A stretch of DNA of 64,000 nucleotides from Methylobacillus flagellatus_A (GCF_031344055.1 NZ_JADBEN010000002.1), one strand, 5' to 3'. Shown: positions 25,911-34,812, counted from the first letter of the stretch. The notes: generated by a model not told the origin, from the sequence alone. Translations and numbers: made by a program.

Positions 25911-28487
25911 TTACGCTTTGGGCTTGCTGTCAGGCAGTTGCGCAATGATCTGGCAGGCCAGCGTGCTCCAGTAGGGCAGGGATTGCAAGGTCAGCATGGT
26001 GACCCATAGCTGCGCATCGAGGTTGCTGAAGCCGCGGGCATAGAGCATCGCGCCGGCGGAAACGATCAATGCCAGCAATAGCAGGACTTCCTCGCGGATC
26101 GGCGTGAGCAGCCCGAAGATGCTGCCTTTGACGGCCTTGCCCTTGTTGGTGGTCTTGAACACGCCGCGCTTCTGGATCAGGCCCATCATGATGCCGCGCG
26201 CGATCGTATGGGAAAGGCCGAGGCCGGCCAGCGACGCGCCGAAGATGTCGGACCATTTGCAGTCCATGGTCTTGCGGTAGAGGATGGGGCCCAGCGCGCC
26301 CTTGACCACCAGGAAGCACAGCACCGGCGTCAGCATGATGGAGACCGGCAGGCTGAACGACTTGGGGAAGGCCAGCATGGCCAGGGTCCAGCCGATCGAG
26401 CTCATGGTGAAGATCAGCTGCAGGCCGTCGCCCAGCCAGCCCAGCCAGCCGGTCAGGAAGTGGTAGCGCTGGCCGAAGCTGAGCGTGGACCTGCCCAGCA
26501 GCTTGGGCAGGTGGTGCTTGAGGATCTGCATCGCGCCGAAGGCCCAGCGGAAACGCTGCGACTTCAAGGCCTCGAAGTTGGCAGGCGTGAGGCCGCGGCC
26601 GAACACGCGGTCGATATAGCGTAGCTCGTAGCCGCCTTCCAGCAGGCGCAGGCCAAGTTCCGTATCCTCGCAGATGCACCATTCGGACCAGCCGCCAAGA
26701 TCGACCAGTGCCTTGCGACGCACCAGCGTCATGGTGCCGTGCTGGATGAGGGCGTTGCGCTCATGGCGATGGTGCATGCCGATACGGAAGAAACCCTCGA
26801 ACTCCCAGTTACTCATGCGGCGGAAGAAGTTGTTTTCGAATTCGCGGTGCGCCTGCGGCGCCTGCACGACGGCCACGCCCTGATCCGAGAAGTGCGGGAT
26901 CAGCACCGCCAGCCAGTCGCGGGTGACGACGTAATCGGCATCCACCACGCCCACCACCTCAGCACGCGGGTCGGTTTCCTGCAGCGCGAAGTTGAGCGCG
27001 CCAGCCTTGAAGCCGGGCCATTGCGGCAAGTGGTAGAACTTGAAGTTGTCCGGCAGCCTGGACATATACTCCTCGACCGGCTTCCACTTGCTCTCGTCCT
27101 TGGTGTTGTTGTCGATCACCAGCACTTCGTAATTGGTGTAATCGAGCTGCGCCAGGCTTTCAATGGTGGCGATTACCATCTCGGGCGGTTCGTTGTAGCA
27201 GGCGAGGTGGATGGAAACAAAGGCTTCCTGCTCCGCAGGCACCGGAACGGCGGGCTTGTAGCCCCTGATCCAGTAGCCCTTGAACATGACTTCGCTGAAC
27301 TCCACGGCATAGGTCATCAGCACCGCTGTGGTCATGAGCAGTGCAAGAATCAAGGCGACCAGGATGATCATGTCGCGCAGCGAATAGTAGTAGTCTCCCG
27401 GCAGGTTCCAGGTGACCACGAGCACGGTGATGCAAGCCTGAAGCAGGATTGCCAGGGAAATCTGCGCCCCTGTGCCCCAAGTACGGAACCGCACTGCAAT
27501 GATGAGGATGGGAATGAAGGCAAGCAGCGAGCCCCATAACGCCTTGGACACCCAGCGCAAGTCCTTGGGAACCGCGCCGTGCAGGGAGTACTTCTCCTGG
27601 CGCTCCGCATCGAACATGCCCCAGTAAGCCCCGGCCCAGCCCTCGATCTTCACCTTCCATGGCTGGTCTATGGCCTCCATGAGATAGTAGTCGTAAGGTT
27701 CGAAAGCGGTCTTGGCGAGGAACTCGCGCACGAAACGGGCCTGGTTGACGTTGGAGGCGACGGAGGCATCGATGGTGGGGCCTTTGCTCGGCCAGCCGAT
27801 TTCACCGATGACGATCTTCTTGCGCGGATATTTGTCGATCAGCTCCTGATACCGTTCCAGCGCGTAATCCACGGCTTTCTCGGCAGGCAGCCCCTCATGG
27901 TAGGGCAGCAGGTGCACCGTGATGAAGTCTACGTGCTTGACCAGCTGGGGATAGCGCAGCCAGACGTGCCATGGCTCCGCGGTAGAGACCGGCACGCGCG
28001 AGGTGCGGCGCGCTTCTTCCAGGTAGGCGATCATTTCGTCGACGGTGAGGTCGGCGCGCAGGATGGCCTCGTTGCCGACGATGATGCGTTCGATATTGGG
28101 ATATACCGCCGTCCTTGCCAGCAAGGCTTCCAGTTCGCGCTGATTGTCCTCATGCTCGGGGCCCAGCCACGCTCCCGCTGTCACCTTGAGTCCCAGTCTG
28201 GCGGCAAGGGCGGTGGTTTCGGGATTTTCCAGCGCGCCGTAGATACGGATGCGGTTGGTGTACTTCTTCATGAGCTCCAGGTCTTTCAATATCTCCGTGG
28301 TGCTGGGATATTTACGTTCCTGGGGGCTTTGTCCGATTTGGTAGCCGCTGTAGGCGAAGCCATTCACGATGGGCGGCGCGTCGATCAGCGGCAACGCCCG
28401 GTTGATGATCTCCCATATGCCGAAATGCAGCAGGGTGACTGCCAATGCAATGATCAGGGCTTTGCTGTATTTATTGATGAATTTCAT
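25911..28487 (-). CDS. membrane beta-glucan synthase with GH17 and GT2 domains (NdvB-like)
   Basis: The 858-residue inner-membrane protein has an N-terminal helix (about 8-30), a periplasmic GH17-type barrel (about 40-320), two or more central helices, a cytosolic GT2 domain (about 420-660) and C-terminal helices. The GH17 catalytic pair is kept: Glu in IIVGNEAILR and Glu in IVIGEIGWPS. The GT2 motifs are VLVIDNNTKDES, VVDADYVV, CEDTELGLRLLEG and QRFRWAFG. This arrangement matches Bradyrhizobium/Pseudomonas NdvB-type synthases of (cyclic) beta-1,3/1,6-glucans. The GH17 half is thought to cut, branch or cyclise the product of the GT2 half. It shares a strand with a second GH17 gene 42 bases upstream. 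Confidence 0.88.
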   Translation of the reverse strand: MKFINKYSKALIIALAVTLLHFGIWEIINRALPLIDAPPIVNGFAYSGYQIGQSPQERKYPSTTEILKDLELMKKYTNRIRIYGALENPETTALAARLGLKVTAGAWLGPEHEDNQRELEALLARTAVYPNIERIIVGNEAILRADLTVDEMIAYLEEARRTSRVPVSTAEPWHVWLRYPQLVKHVDFITVHLLPYHEGLPAEKAVDYALERYQELIDKYPRKKIVIGEIGWPSKGPTIDASVASNVNQARFVREFLAKTAFEPYDYYLMEAIDQPWKVKIEGWAGAYWGMFDAERQEKYSLHGAVPKDLRWVSKALWGSLLAFIPILIIAVRFRTWGTGAQISLAILLQACITVLVVTWNLPGDYYYSLRDMIILVALILALLMTTAVLMTYAVEFSEVMFKGYWIRGYKPAVPVPAEQEAFVSIHLACYNEPPEMVIATIESLAQLDYTNYEVLVIDNNTKDESKWKPVEEYMSRLPDNFKFYHLPQWPGFKAGALNFALQETDPRAEVVGVVDADYVVTRDWLAVLIPHFSDQGVAVVQAPQAHREFENNFFRRMSNWEFEGFFRIGMHHRHERNALIQHGTMTLVRRKALVDLGGWSEWCICEDTELGLRLLEGGYELRYIDRVFGRGLTPANFEALKSQRFRWAFGAMQILKHHLPKLLGRSTLSFGQRYHFLTGWLGWLGDGLQLIFTMSSIGWTLAMLAFPKSFSLPVSIMLTPVLCFLVVKGALGPILYRKTMDCKWSDIFGASLAGLGLSHTIARGIMMGLIQKRGVFKTTNKGKAVKGSIFGLLTPIREEVLLLLALIVSAGAMLYARGFSNLDAQLWVTMLTLQSLPYWSTLACQIIAQLPDSKPKA

Positions 28488-28529
28488 ATCGTTGTCTTTG
28501 GTTTTTTACTATTGACGCCAGACGCCCCC

Positions 28530-30137
28530 TCAAACCCTGGCTCCCTTACGCGGCCAGCTCGCATATGCGAGCAAGGCGACCACGCCTAGCCATAAGAGTG
28601 CGTGCGTGTTCAACGGTTCCAAGATCAGGCAAATCAATGCTGTCGCCAGCGCGATGATGTTGAGCTTGCGATAGCGGCCGAACGTGGTGCGATGCAGCAA
28701 TCCCAGCAAGGCCAGGCCGATGGCGTATTGCAATGCCGGCAGGGCGTAAAGCGCCAGCGGGAAATTGCGGTAGCGGCCGTCTATCGTATAGATGACGTAG
28801 CCGATCATCGGGTGCAGTTCGACATCGCGCGGGATGAAGCTCATTTTCGGGATCAGCAGGAAGCTGGTGACCATGCCGGCGAGCACGAGCACGAACAACA
28901 GGCTATGCGCCAGCTTGCTTTGCCCGCGCGCGATCAGGGACGGCAGGTTGAGCAGGGCAACGATGCCGGCCAAGCTGATGCCGGCCAGCACGATCCACTC
29001 CATCGTGTCCCGGCTGGCGGCAAGCAGGTAGCCCCACTGTACGTACGCGGTGGCCCCGGTCAGGATGCCGAGCGAGCCCATCGCCAGCAGGGCGGGCAGC
29101 CTGCGCTCCTTGCGCGCCAGAGTGAGGATGACGAATACCGCCAAGCCGGTCAGGGCCCAGATCAATGGCTGGATGCCGTCGCGGCGCTCCGCTACCGGCC
29201 CCTTGAATTCGAACTTGCTCTCCAGGTCGGTATCGTAAAGGCCCCAGTAACCGCCGACAGTGCCTTCAAGGTCGCGTTTCCATGGCTGGTCGATGGCCTC
29301 GATCAGGTTGTAGTTCCAGTTCTTGTCGTGCGCAGTCTGCACGAATTGGCGCAGGTAGGATGCCTGGTTGACCAGGCTGGGCACCGAGGCGTTGCGGTGC
29401 TTGCCGACCGACGGCCATCCAGTCTCGCCGATGAACAAAGGCTTGGAGAAGGTCTTGCCCATGGTCTCCATGACGAACTCTGCATGAGGGATCGCATTGT
29501 CTATGCTCTGCGGGTCGTCCTCCCAGTAGGGCAGGACGTGTACGGTGATGTAGTCCACGGCTTGCTCCAGGCGAGGGTGCTTGAGCCAGAACTCCCAGAC
29601 GTCGGCATAGGTGACAGGGACTTCGGTGCTGGCCTGGGCCTGCTGCAGGTAGGCGAGCATGACATCCTCGGTCTGTTCCTTGCGCAGCAGCACCTCGTTG
29701 CCGATGATCAGGCCCTTGACCGTGTCGGGATAACGGTTTGCCAGCTCGATCGCCAGCTCGACCTCCTTGTCGTTCTCGAGCTTGACGTAACCTATCCATG
29801 CGCCCAGCAATACCTTCATGCCGAGTTTGGACGCGGCTTCGGGAACATAGTCCAGGCCCTGCTTGACGGAATAGGTGCGTACGCAGTCGAAACGTTCCGA
29901 GAGCAGGCGCAAATCGCGTTCTATCCTGGACTTATCTGCTACCGTAGTGGCGATGAAAGGGGTCTCTCCTTTGCCGTAATAAGGCGCGTAGGAAACGCAG
30001 TTGAGCTTGCCGTTGGCTGGCAGTTCAGGGTCAGGCAATGCAACCGGCTGGTTTTGCTGCCAGAACCAGTGCGCCAACAATGCAATTAACAGGAGGTTGA
30101 AGATACTGTATCGCCACAAGGCAGCAGTTTTTAGCAT
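28530..30137 (-). CDS. GH17-domain membrane protein, beta-glucan (trans)glycosylase
   Basis: The 535-residue protein starts at ATG 30137 (MLKTAALWRYSIFNLLLIAL). An upstream extension of 91 codons in frame is improbable. One N-terminal helix is followed by a GH17-type domain (about 45-300) in which both catalytic Glu residues are kept (LIIGNEVLLR and LFIGETGWPS). About seven C-terminal transmembrane helices follow. It lacks the GT2 domain of its neighbour. It is the upstream gene of a probable two-gene operon with the GH17-GT2 synthase. A transglycosylase, branching or ring-closing role in periplasmic beta-glucan synthesis is inferred from this pairing, not proven. Confidence 0.83.
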   Translation of the reverse strand: MLKTAALWRYSIFNLLLIALLAHWFWQQNQPVALPDPELPANGKLNCVSYAPYYGKGETPFIATTVADKSRIERDLRLLSERFDCVRTYSVKQGLDYVPEAASKLGMKVLLGAWIGYVKLENDKEVELAIELANRYPDTVKGLIIGNEVLLRKEQTEDVMLAYLQQAQASTEVPVTYADVWEFWLKHPRLEQAVDYITVHVLPYWEDDPQSIDNAIPHAEFVMETMGKTFSKPLFIGETGWPSVGKHRNASVPSLVNQASYLRQFVQTAHDKNWNYNLIEAIDQPWKRDLEGTVGGYWGLYDTDLESKFEFKGPVAERRDGIQPLIWALTGLAVFVILTLARKERRLPALLAMGSLGILTGATAYVQWGYLLAASRDTMEWIVLAGISLAGIVALLNLPSLIARGQSKLAHSLLFVLVLAGMVTSFLLIPKMSFIPRDVELHPMIGYVIYTIDGRYRNFPLALYALPALQYAIGLALLGLLHRTTFGRYRKLNIIALATALICLILEPLNTHALLWLGVVALLAYASWPRKGARV

Positions 30138-30340
30138 GTTTTGGTATGAATTTATGTTGGTATTGTTGGAGAGTCGCGAAAGCCGCGTTCGGTCAGCGAT
30201 TTTGCGACGGACTATATTAAAGCACCTCGCCAGCAAATACAAAAAGGCAGCCTGTTTGAGACCTGTCCAGCATGGGATTGGTTGCACCGGCCTGGCAGGA
30301 AATATTTGCCCGGGCTTGCAGAGATGACATATATACGCGT

Positions 30341-30346
30341 TACAAT
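30341..30346 (+). promoter_or_regulatory. candidate -10 element for the secreted 174-aa gene
   Basis: TACAAT at 30341-30346 lies about 36 bases before the ATG at 30382. No convincing -35 is seen at the usual spacing. The 244-base divergent gap (30138-30381) otherwise shows nothing clear. Confidence 0.3.
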
Positions 30347-30381
30347 AGCCCGCTATTGCCACAAGAATCAGAGTCCTTCGG

Positions 30382-30906
30382 ATGAAAAAAGTAATAATCG
30401 TTTCGGCCATGCTGGCTTTTTCCGGCCTGGCTCAAGCAAAACCAGCGTTTACCGGCGTCAACTACACCGGCCTTTACGAATGCAAGGGGGAAAACTCCTC
30501 CATTGGCGCTTACGACCTCGTTGTTGCATTGCGCCTCAACCGCGTGAGCAGCCATGGCAAGTTCGGCGCCTATTACTATGAAACCGAAACCGTGAACTCC
30601 ACGGTCTACCATGGCCAGGCGGTGGTCATCGGCAACCGCATGGCAATCAGTTTCAATATCCGCGACAAGAAGAACAACGTGGATCACAGCACCGGCCTCG
30701 CCACGATCAAGAAGGTAGGCAAGGACAGGTGGAGCTTCCGCAAGGAATACTTCGAGCCCGACGACAGCGGCGGCAGCTATGGCACTGAAGAGTGCGTCAT
30801 GAAGGTGCTGACCCCCGAGGAAAAGGAAGCCCTGGAGAAGAAGAGCCAGGAAAAAACGCCTCCCAAACCCGCAGCGACAGCGCCGCGCAGCAGCAAGCCA
30901 CAATAA
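30382..30906 (+). CDS. secreted protein of unknown function, 174 aa
   Basis: A Sec signal peptide is clear (MKKVIIVSAMLAFSGLAQA, cleavage before KPAFTG). The mature part is a small beta-rich domain with two cysteines (YECKGEN and GTEECVMKVL) that may pair. It is followed by a charged, proline-rich tail (EKEALEKKSQEKTPPKPAA). I do not recognise the family. The gene is monocistronic, divergent from the GH17 gene and closed by a strong terminator, so it is a genuine single transcription unit. A periplasmic location is expected. Confidence 0.75.
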   Translation: MKKVIIVSAMLAFSGLAQAKPAFTGVNYTGLYECKGENSSIGAYDLVVALRLNRVSSHGKFGAYYYETETVNSTVYHGQAVVIGNRMAISFNIRDKKNNVDHSTGLATIKKVGKDRWSFRKEYFEPDDSGGSYGTEECVMKVLTPEEKEALEKKSQEKTPPKPAATAPRSSKPQ

Positions 30907-30936
30907 TGAAACAGGCCCGAAAGGGCCTGTTTCATT
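30905..30936. terminator. bidirectional intrinsic terminator
   Basis: A perfect 14-bp stem (starting AATGAAACAGGCCC at 30905) closes on a GAAA tetraloop (30919-30922) and ends in GTTTCATT. It sits between the convergent secreted-protein gene and the deacetylase gene. Confidence 0.9.
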
Positions 30937-30950
30937 ATCAGCATGCGGTA

Positions 30951-31769
30951 TCAGCGAGCGAACAATTGGCTGGCTTTTGCCGGCCGGACGTCCAGTTCCT
31001 GCAGCATTCCGGCAAAGCCGGGGCCGGAAAACACCTCGTATTCAATTGGGCGGGCCTGCCGGATCGGGTCCGTGCCGTCCGCGCCAGCCAGTCCGGGATG
31101 GCACATCAGGGCGCACAGGCGTCCCGCTCCGATTTCCTTGCCTGCCATGGCAAGCCATCTCCTCAGCTGCTTTTGGTAAGTGGCCGCGCTGCTATCAAAC
31201 GCATAGACGCCCAATAAGGTGTCGGTAACGGCAAACCCGCGGCTCAATGCCTGCCTGCGCATCGCCCAGCTTCCCAAAGCCGAGATCACCCAGCCTTTCA
31301 CGCCGTCATGCGCGGGATGCGAAATCCTAATCCACGGCAGTTTTCCGGCATAGCGAGATTGCAGCTCGTCCAGTAATGCGTCGCGCACCTGCGGTAGCTG
31401 GTGCACATGTTGGTGGCCATCGACATAATCCGGGGCGCTGTTCATTTCCCGCTCGAAAGCGTCCAGTTGCTGCGCGATCGTGGCCTTTAGCTGCTGACGG
31501 TCCAGTCTTCCCAGCAAGCTGCGCATGACCAATTGCGGATGCGGGTGCCGCACGGGCCGGGAATAGGTGGTGAAATCCAGGTGCAGGCCGATGTCCGCCT
31601 GTTGCCTGATCTCAGGGGTGATGGCTGCGGCTGCTTCACGCCAGCGCGGGCTGAGGCTCAGGCATGAGGTGGCGGTGAGGCGTCCCATGCGAATCAGCTC
31701 CAGGATGCCGTGGTCGATGGCCGGCCCCTGGGCATAATCGTCCGCGCTGATGATCAACGGGATGGCCAT
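30951..31769 (-). CDS. YdjC/ChbG/HpnK-family carbohydrate deacetylase
   Basis: The 272-residue deacetylase has the family start PLIISADDYAQGPAIDHGIL (Asp-Asp metal motif), the DIGLHLDFT motif and the YVDGHQHVHQLPQV histidine motif. The family includes ChbG (chitobiose), HpnK (hopanoid) and Francisella NaxD, which removes acetyl from undecaprenyl-phosphate-GalNAc. It is the last gene of a tight operon with a GtrA protein (1-base gap), a DPM/ArnC-type GT2 and an ArnT-like GT39. Deacetylation of a polyprenyl-phosphate N-acetylhexosamine in lipid A modification is therefore the most likely role. The hopanoid role is less likely, since no other hpn gene is present. Confidence 0.87.
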   Translation of the reverse strand: MAIPLIISADDYAQGPAIDHGILELIRMGRLTATSCLSLSPRWREAAAAITPEIRQQADIGLHLDFTTYSRPVRHPHPQLVMRSLLGRLDRQQLKATIAQQLDAFEREMNSAPDYVDGHQHVHQLPQVRDALLDELQSRYAGKLPWIRISHPAHDGVKGWVISALGSWAMRRQALSRGFAVTDTLLGVYAFDSSAATYQKQLRRWLAMAGKEIGAGRLCALMCHPGLAGADGTDPIRQARPIEYEVFSGPGFAGMLQELDVRPAKASQLFAR

Positions 31770-31770
31770 T

Positions 31771-32166
31771 TCAAGCTCCTTTCTTGAACGCCCAGAAACG
31801 GCTCAGCAGGTAAGTCGATGCGGCCACGGCCACCATCACGGCCGCCAAGGCCAGCCAGAAGGGAAGCTGGCTGAAGCGCAGCAGGCTCAGCAGCAGGATC
31901 TGGTTGCCGGCAAACCCGGCGCAGGCCACCAGCAGGAAGCGGGGCAGGGCGTATCCGTGCGTATTGCCGCTGCCGGCAAACGACAAGGCATGATGGCCGA
32001 TATAACTCACCGGGAAAGCCAGCAGGAAGGCGAGGAAGTTTGCCAGGCCGGGGCTGAACGCCAGCCAGCCTTCGAGGACAATCGCGCTGAGGTAGTGCAC
32101 CAGTGCGGCGGCGGCGCCGACAATGGTGAACCACGAGACCGACCTGGCGTCCGCGCGGGCGCTCAT
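31771..32166 (-). CDS. GtrA-family membrane protein, putative lipid-linked sugar flippase
   Basis: The 131-residue protein has four transmembrane helices (for example WFTIVGAAAALVHYLSAIVL and FLAFLLAFPVSYIGHHALSF). The GtrA signature is visible around FPVSYIGHHALSFAGSG and the C-terminal STYLLSRFWAFKKGA. GtrA proteins are thought to flip undecaprenyl-phosphate-linked sugars across the inner membrane. Its ATG overlaps the stop of the upstream GT2 gene by 4 bases and its stop lies 1 base before the deacetylase ATG, so translation is coupled. In the Arn and Lgm-type pathways a small membrane protein fills this flippase position. Confidence 0.88.
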   Translation of the reverse strand: MSARADARSVSWFTIVGAAAALVHYLSAIVLEGWLAFSPGLANFLAFLLAFPVSYIGHHALSFAGSGNTHGYALPRFLLVACAGFAGNQILLLSLLRFSQLPFWLALAAVMVAVAASTYLLSRFWAFKKGA

Positions 32167-33134
32167 GGCTGCGGCGGCTCGCTCTGGTAAGCGGCGGAGA
32201 CTTCGGCGACGATGTAGGGAGGGCGTCCCTTCACCTCGTCGTAAATGCGTGCGATGTATTCGCCGAGGATGCCGATGAACAGCAATTGCACCCCTGAGAA
32301 GAACATCAGGCTTGCCACCACGGTGGGCCAGCCCGGGATGGATTCGTGGAAGAACATTTTTTCCAGGATCACCCAGATGCCGTAAATGAAGGCCAGCAAT
32401 GCCAGCAATCCGCCGACCGCGCTCGCCAGGCGCAACGGGATGACCGAGAAGCTGGTGATGCCGGTCCAGGCCAGCTGCATGAGCTTGAGGCGGGAAAAGG
32501 TGCTGACGCCGTGGCTGCGCGGGAGCGGGGTATAGGGAATGCCGATGGATTTGTAGCCGACCCAGGCGTACATCCCCTTCATGAAGCGGTTGCGCTCGGG
32601 CAGGTTGCGCAGCGCGTCCACCACATTGCGGTTCATGAGGCGGAAATCCCCGGCATCGCGCGGAATGGTGATGCGCTCGCCCAGGGTCATGATTTCATAG
32701 AACACCTTGGAGCCCCAGCGCTTGAAGCCTGATTCGACATGCCGGTCCTGGCGTACGGCATAGACCATGTCATAGCCTTCGCGCCATTTTTCCAGCATTT
32801 CGCCGATCAGGGCGGAGGAATGCTGGCCGTCGGCATCCATGCAGATCACGATATCGCCGCCGGCATACTCCAGCCCTGCGGTAATCGCGTACTCCTTGCC
32901 GAAATTGCGCGAGAAGCGTACCAGCGTGGTGCGCAAATACGCTGGCAGGCTGCGCACGATGTCGGCGGTCTTGTCGCGGCTGCCGTCGTCGATGACGACG
33001 ATGTCCCAATGCGGGCTCAGGATGGCGAGCTGGTTGGCAATGTTCTCGACGGTCGAGGTGATCGCCGCGGCTTCATTGAAGGCGGGCACGATCACGCTGA
33101 TGTGGGGATTGGATTGGCTACGGTCTGTTGTCAT
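32163..33134 (-). CDS. GT2 polyprenyl-phosphate glycosyltransferase (DPM1/GtrB/ArnC-like)
   Basis: The 323-residue enzyme starts at ATG 33134 (MTTDRSQSNPHISVIVPAFN), with GAGGG about 8 bases upstream. An ATG 7 codons earlier is possible. The GT2 domain shows ISVIVPAFNEAAAITSTVEN, VIDDGSRDKT and the DxD-like CMDADGQH. Two C-terminal transmembrane helices (LASAVGGLLALLAFIYGIWV and VVASLMFFSGVQLLFIGILG) are typical of DPM1/GtrB/ArnC enzymes. These attach a sugar from a nucleotide donor to undecaprenyl phosphate. By context the sugar is likely N-acetylated and is trimmed by the deacetylase two genes downstream. Confidence 0.9.
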   Translation of the reverse strand: MTTDRSQSNPHISVIVPAFNEAAAITSTVENIANQLAILSPHWDIVVIDDGSRDKTADIVRSLPAYLRTTLVRFSRNFGKEYAITAGLEYAGGDIVICMDADGQHSSALIGEMLEKWREGYDMVYAVRQDRHVESGFKRWGSKVFYEIMTLGERITIPRDAGDFRLMNRNVVDALRNLPERNRFMKGMYAWVGYKSIGIPYTPLPRSHGVSTFSRLKLMQLAWTGITSFSVIPLRLASAVGGLLALLAFIYGIWVILEKMFFHESIPGWPTVVASLMFFSGVQLLFIGILGEYIARIYDEVKGRPPYIVAEVSAAYQSEPPQP

Positions 33135-33167
33135 TAATACGCCCTCGCGTTTCAACGGCAGTTGAGT

Positions 33168-34781
33168 TTAATGTGCGCTGCCCGGGATGCGGGGCTTGCG
33201 CTGGTGTGCCAGGAGCTGGCGCCTGTCCTTCACCACGGCGAGGACTACGCCCATCCGCTCCACCTCGCCGATGATGCTGCCTTTCATGACATCGTCGCAG
33301 CCCATGTTGGTCGTGGAAAGATAGAAATCCGCGGCTTCCCAGTTTTTGGTGACGCTGAAGCGTTGGTCCAGGTAGGCGGTTCCCTGTATGTTCTCGGCGC
33401 AGACTGCGACCAGGTAGGGCACGATATTGCCGTCGGCGTCGTGCTTGGGCTTGGACGATATTTCCTCTTCCAATATGTCGGCCGCCTCGCGCAGGCTGCT
33501 GGACCAGTAATCGCCTTCCCATTCCTCTTCCGCCTCGGCCATGGTGCCGGCCAGGTTGTTGTAGTAAATATATTCATAGGGGTGAAGGCGCCACAGCGTA
33601 GTCACCGTCAACAGGCATAGCGCTGCGCAGGCAATGCCCAGCCCCTGGCGTACGCGCGCCCATCTGTGCAGTGCATCCCAGCTCAAGGAGAGCCCCAAGC
33701 CTGCCAATACCGCGATCGGCGGTACGACGAAGGTGAAATGCCGGATGCCGTTGTAGAGCGCAGGCTTGTCGATGACATTGAACGCGATTGGAAACAACGC
33801 GGCGATGAGCAGCGCCAGCCAAGGAAGGAGCTTGCCGCGATGGACGGACAGCTTGTCCAGGTGCAGTGCCGCGACCGCCGTCAGGCCAACCAGCCCGAGA
33901 AGAAAGACTTCAGGCAGGCGTACCAGCAGGTAGGCGGGCAGGTAATAGCGCGGCACGTCGCCTATCGGCATCACCCTGCCATCCATGATGGTGAGCATAT
34001 TGAATGCGAAGTGCGAGAACGACTTGGCCGCCAGTAGGGGGTGGTCTGGCGACATCACGCCCCAGGGCCAGAAAACCGCCATGAGGATAAAGGCGGTGAT
34101 TCCCGCGGGCACCAGGCGGATCGCGCTATCCACCCAGTAGCGCAGGCGGGCTTTCCAGCCCGTCGCATTGACCAATCCGGCTAGGCCCAGCAGCAAAAGC
34201 AGGTAGATCACGGCAAATGCGCCGCCGATGCGCAGCCCCAGCGCGCAACCGACCGCGATGCCGAGCTTGACCGACAGCTTGAGCGGCGGGCGCGGCAGCT
34301 TTTCCATGACCAGCATGGTGTAATACAGGGCCCAGGCCATGCAGGCGGCGAAAGGCACGTCCTTGGTGTGGGTGAACATCGCGCCGGACCAGGCGCCCGT
34401 AATGGCGAGCAGCAATACCGTGAAAAAGCCGGCCCGCTCGCCGCCCAGCCGCCGCGCGATCTTATAGGCCGCGACAATCCCGGCGAGGCCGAACAGGGCG
34501 GACAGCAGGTGCCGCATGTCCCATACCCAGATCGGCAGGATGCGCTCGAGCAAGGCGGCGATCAGGTCGAACAGGCCGCCGTAAAGGAAGAGGTTGCGGT
34601 ATTCGAATGCGGACCTGTCGGTGAAGCCGGAGCTATAGAAGTCAAGCAGCAGGCGGCCATAGATATGCTGGACCTCTTCGTCGTTGCTGATGCCGTACTG
34701 GAAGAAAGTGAAGGCAATAAAAAGGCCCAGGGCTGCAAACAGCGCTAGGCTCAAGCGGCGAAACACGAGAGGCGTGAACAT
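33168..34781 (-). CDS. GT39 (ArnT/PMT-like) lipid-linked sugar transferase
   Basis: The 537-residue polytopic protein starts at ATG 34781 (MFTPLVFRRLSLALFAALGL). About 11-13 transmembrane helices precede a periplasmic C-terminal domain. The ArnT/PMT family acidic motif follows the first helix (FQYGISNDEEVQHIYGR, Asp-Glu-Glu). These enzymes transfer a sugar from a polyprenyl-phosphate carrier to an acceptor on the periplasmic side, for example aminoarabinose, GalN or GlcN to lipid A phosphate. It is the first gene of the operon with GT2, GtrA and deacetylase, 33 bases before the GT2 ATG. Acceptor specificity is inferred from this set. Confidence 0.85.
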   Translation of the reverse strand: MFTPLVFRRLSLALFAALGLFIAFTFFQYGISNDEEVQHIYGRLLLDFYSSGFTDRSAFEYRNLFLYGGLFDLIAALLERILPIWVWDMRHLLSALFGLAGIVAAYKIARRLGGERAGFFTVLLLAITGAWSGAMFTHTKDVPFAACMAWALYYTMLVMEKLPRPPLKLSVKLGIAVGCALGLRIGGAFAVIYLLLLLGLAGLVNATGWKARLRYWVDSAIRLVPAGITAFILMAVFWPWGVMSPDHPLLAAKSFSHFAFNMLTIMDGRVMPIGDVPRYYLPAYLLVRLPEVFLLGLVGLTAVAALHLDKLSVHRGKLLPWLALLIAALFPIAFNVIDKPALYNGIRHFTFVVPPIAVLAGLGLSLSWDALHRWARVRQGLGIACAALCLLTVTTLWRLHPYEYIYYNNLAGTMAEAEEEWEGDYWSSSLREAADILEEEISSKPKHDADGNIVPYLVAVCAENIQGTAYLDQRFSVTKNWEAADFYLSTTNMGCDDVMKGSIIGEVERMGVVLAVVKDRRQLLAHQRKPRIPGSAH

Positions 34782-34812
34782 GTGCCGGTCTTTATCGGAT
34801 TTTGGAGCGGCG

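Noticed and set aside
28602..30089. 495-codon plus-strand frame opposite the GH17 membrane protein
   Set aside because: Antisense shadow; the minus-strand product has intact catalytic motifs and helices.
30951..31769. HpnK as part of hopanoid synthesis
   Set aside because: No other hopanoid gene is present, and the operon partners (GT2, GtrA, GT39) point to a polyprenyl-phosphate sugar pathway.
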